Origin: Thiotrichaceae bacterium
Lineage (GTDB): Bacteria; Pseudomonadota; Gammaproteobacteria; Thiotrichales; Thiotrichaceae
Length of the DNA: 6,154 bases
Assembly: GCA_027008885.1 (NCBI GenBank)
Contig: JALVDQ010000004.1
Span: 1-6,154 of the forward strand
Direction of reading: 5' to 3'
Shown: in pieces, positions 4,807 through 6,154 of the stretch
Numbering within the stretch: position 1 is the stretch's first letter
Layout: the number at the start of each line of letters is the position of its first letter
The notes under the pieces: generated by a model
Database searches by the model: none
Told to the model about the DNA's origin: nothing
The model's input: only the letters and a program-made list of their open reading frames with translations
Translations under genes and position numbers: made by a program

Positions 4807-5991
4807 ATGGCAAAATTAAAACCTCGTGAAATCATCACACCCCGTCCATCCATGTCGTTAACTATTCCCGAAGGCATGTCGCCGGTGGAATTTTTTAATA
4901 GTGCCGCCAACCTTAAAAATCTGGCGGAAGAAAACGGGCTATTCAGAACACCGGAAGATTTGCTCATGTACCGCAAACTGATTGGGCATAGCATTGAGTT
5001 TGATACCTCCATTATTCTGGATACCTCACGGCGCATTCTTGACCCTCTGGGACGACCTGTGCGACGCGATCAGCTAAATCGACAGCAAAAGAAAGTCTGG
5101 TCAAAAATGACCACGATTCTGCTGGAGTATATGCTCGATAAATATCCCGATCCGAAAAAGCACCTGATCCTCTGTGGTGAAGCAAGTCTTGATTCCACCT
5201 GGCCCCTGAACAAGCCTGGCGTACCCAGTATCCGCATGATTCACAACCATTTTATGGTTTTTCCAATGGCTGATCTGAAAAAAGCCAAAGAAGCCGACCC
5301 GAGTAATCCAAACCTTACCGACAGCGGACACAACACACTGTTTTTACGTCATTTAAGCGATGTCTACCATGAATTTCTGGAAGTCCTGGATTTGCAATTG
5401 CTATCCTCCTTACCTTCGGAAGAGTGCGCCCTGGAACTCACAGGTTTCCCCCAAGGGCTGCCAAGCTGGGAACTCAAAGGCGGCATGGAAAAACTCAATG
5501 ACCAGTATTTCTGGTATGAATTTGAACAGGTGTTGCGTGGTTTTCTGGATTTTTATCGCACTTTCTTCTCACTGGTTGCAACCGGTGAAGAGCGCGTACC
5601 CAGCGACGCCAATTTTCCCGACCAGATTCTGGATGTGCTACTCGGTAACAACCGTTTCTTGCGGGTAGCGCGTGATCTGCGCGAACAGGTGATTCAGGAC
5701 CCACAATTTGCTAACGAAATTCGCTGGCGACCTGCCTACAAGCAAATCATTTACCGTGATGACAAGGGGCGTCTGATTGTCACCATCTCGCAAAACTCGG
5801 TAGGCAATGCCATAACCGAATTACTGGGTATTGTGGTCAATCGCGTAGAAGATAATGAAGAATACGCCAAACATGAGCCTGCCCTGGTAGGGCGCTTACT
5901 GGAAGCACGAGAACGCCTGATTGAAGCAAATCTGGGCGAACCGATCTCCGCCCCCTGCTGGCCAAACGGCAAATTTGTGCCATGCAGGTAA
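4807..5991 (+). CDS. Conserved-looking protein of unknown function with an HNHF motif
   Basis: A 394-residue soluble protein; I see no signal peptide or membrane segment, and I cannot assign a family. The N-terminal 90 residues are basic and proline-containing (PREIITPRPS, then LDPLGRPVRRDQL). The most motif-like stretch is 132-153: WPLNKPG, PSIRMI, then H146-N-H148-FMVFP. This H-x-H followed by hydrophobic residues and a proline is reminiscent of the HIT/GalT/Ap4A phosphorylase active-site strand, but the third His/Gln is absent and the rest does not settle it. C123 in LILCGEAS and H119 are nearby. Residues 230-260 are aromatic-rich (DQYFWYEFEQVLRGFLDFY). The C-terminus ends in C384-x8-C393. 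The gene starts 18 bp after the CDF gene with only a weak ribosome site (AAAGTAG) and is the last of the run. The reading frame is surely coding; function is open, perhaps linked to metal or sulfur handling by context. Confidence 0.75.
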   Translation: MAKLKPREIITPRPSMSLTIPEGMSPVEFFNSAANLKNLAEENGLFRTPEDLLMYRKLIGHSIEFDTSIILDTSRRILDPLGRPVRRDQLNRQQKKVWSKMTTILLEYMLDKYPDPKKHLILCGEASLDSTWPLNKPGVPSIRMIHNHFMVFPMADLKKAKEADPSNPNLTDSGHNTLFLRHLSDVYHEFLEVLDLQLLSSLPSEECALELTGFPQGLPSWELKGGMEKLNDQYFWYEFEQVLRGFLDFYRTFFSLVATGEERVPSDANFPDQILDVLLGNNRFLRVARDLREQVIQDPQFANEIRWRPAYKQIIYRDDKGRLIVTISQNSVGNAITELLGIVVNRVEDNEEYAKHEPALVGRLLEARERLIEANLGEPISAPCWPNGKFVPCR

Positions 5992-6023
5992 AAAATATAT
6001 AAAAAACAGGGGGGATGGGTTTC

Positions 6024-6065
6024 AGAAGACAGAGGACAGAAGACAGAGGACAGAGGACAGAGGAC
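6024..6065 (+). repeat. Six tandem copies of a 7-bp repeat, AGARGAC
   Basis: Perfectly phased 7-bp units read AGAAGAC, AGAGGAC, AGAAGAC, AGAGGAC, AGAGGAC, AGAGGAC, followed by a partial AG. Only the fourth base varies (A or G). The + strand is purine-only except for the C of each unit. Heptameric simple repeats of this sort occur in intergenic regions of some bacteria and change copy number by slippage. Confidence 0.92.
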
Positions 6066-6068
6066 AGT

Positions 6069-6147
6069 GTAGGGTCGGTGAAGTTTGCGTAACCGACCAG
6101 ATTTAAACCTGGTTATGGTTGGTTTCGCAAAGCTACACCAACCCTAC
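6069..6147. repeat. Inverted pair of hairpin repeat units, MITE-like palindromic element
   Basis: The outer ends GTAGGGT (6069-6075) and ACCCTAC (6141-6147) are exact reverse complements. The left unit folds as GGTCGGT (6073-6079) with ACCGACC (6092-6098) and a 12-base loop. The right unit folds as GGTTGGT (6117-6123) with ACCAACC (6137-6143) and a 13-base loop. The right unit read on the - strand matches the left at most positions, including a shared TTTGCG core. ACCAG (6096-6100) and CTGGT (6109-6113) pair around a central TTTAAA. The layout resembles the dispersed GTAGGGT-GGGT-type palindromic repeats seen in many proteobacterial and cyanobacterial intergenic regions. It may be a non-autonomous mobile element or a bidirectional transcript end. 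Confidence 0.8.
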
Positions 6148-6154
6148 CTAACTT

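Larger units (their letters stand above)
5992..6154. other. Gene-free repeat-bearing region
   Basis: No credible gene in these 163 bp. It begins with an A/T-rich segment and a G6 run (6009-6014), continues into a heptamer array, and ends in paired inverted hairpins. No separate intrinsic terminator is visible directly after the stop at 5991, so the hairpin element may serve as the end of the run 2 transcript. Confidence 0.6.

Noticed and set aside
6024..6065. CRISPR array
   Set aside because: The units are 7 bp with no spacers; it is a simple tandem repeat, and no cas gene is present.
5921..6106. 61-residue + strand open frame crossing the end of the last gene and the heptamer array
   Set aside because: It overlaps the conserved-looking frame for 71 bases and then encodes the tandem repeat (periodic Glu/Asp/Arg/Gln residues). 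No ribosome site; repeat-driven artefact.

Overview
The window looks like chromosomal DNA from a proteobacterium, most likely a gammaproteobacterium of moderate G+C. The reasons are the set of families present together (PurK, SirB2-like membrane protein, IbaG-type BolA protein, TusA-type sulfur carrier, YiiP-like CDF transporter) and the dense same-strand gene packing. The species cannot be named from this sequence. All eight supported genes are on the + strand and form two runs.

Run 1 (1-2915): the 3' part of purK (purine biosynthesis, cut by the window start), then a small four-helix SirB-like membrane protein, a small class I SAM methyltransferase related to the RsmC/'MTS' group, a HAD-fold phosphatase-like protein, and a very small protein carrying a kinase-type catalytic loop. 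Spacing is tight: 10 bp, 19 bp, a 4-bp ATGA overlap, then 13 bp. The last three genes look co-transcribed. The HAD/kinase-like pair is the least familiar part of the run and is locally A+T rich.

A 148-bp gap (2916-3063) separates the runs. It holds a 7-bp hairpin without a U-tract and a plausible sigma-70 promoter at 3004-3032.

Run 2 (3064-5991): an IbaG/BolA-like protein, a TusA-family protein, a zinc-type CDF efflux transporter with an extra C-terminal cytoplasmic extension, and a 394-residue protein I cannot assign. The gene ends are 5 bp apart, overlapping by 8 bp, and 18 bp apart, so this is probably one transcript. It links iron-sulfur/redox handling (BolA), sulfur transfer (TusA) and divalent metal export (CDF) with the unknown protein.

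The final 163 bp (5992-6154) has no gene. It contains six tandem copies of a 7-bp repeat (AGARGAC), then two related hairpin units in inverted orientation with matching GTAGGGT/ACCCTAC ends. This resembles a dispersed palindromic repeat or small MITE-like element.

The best candidates for undescribed biology are the HAD/minimal-kinase pair (1850-2915) and the unassigned HNHF-motif protein (4807-5991) in the BolA-TusA-CDF operon. No defence system, CRISPR array, tRNA or rRNA was seen.
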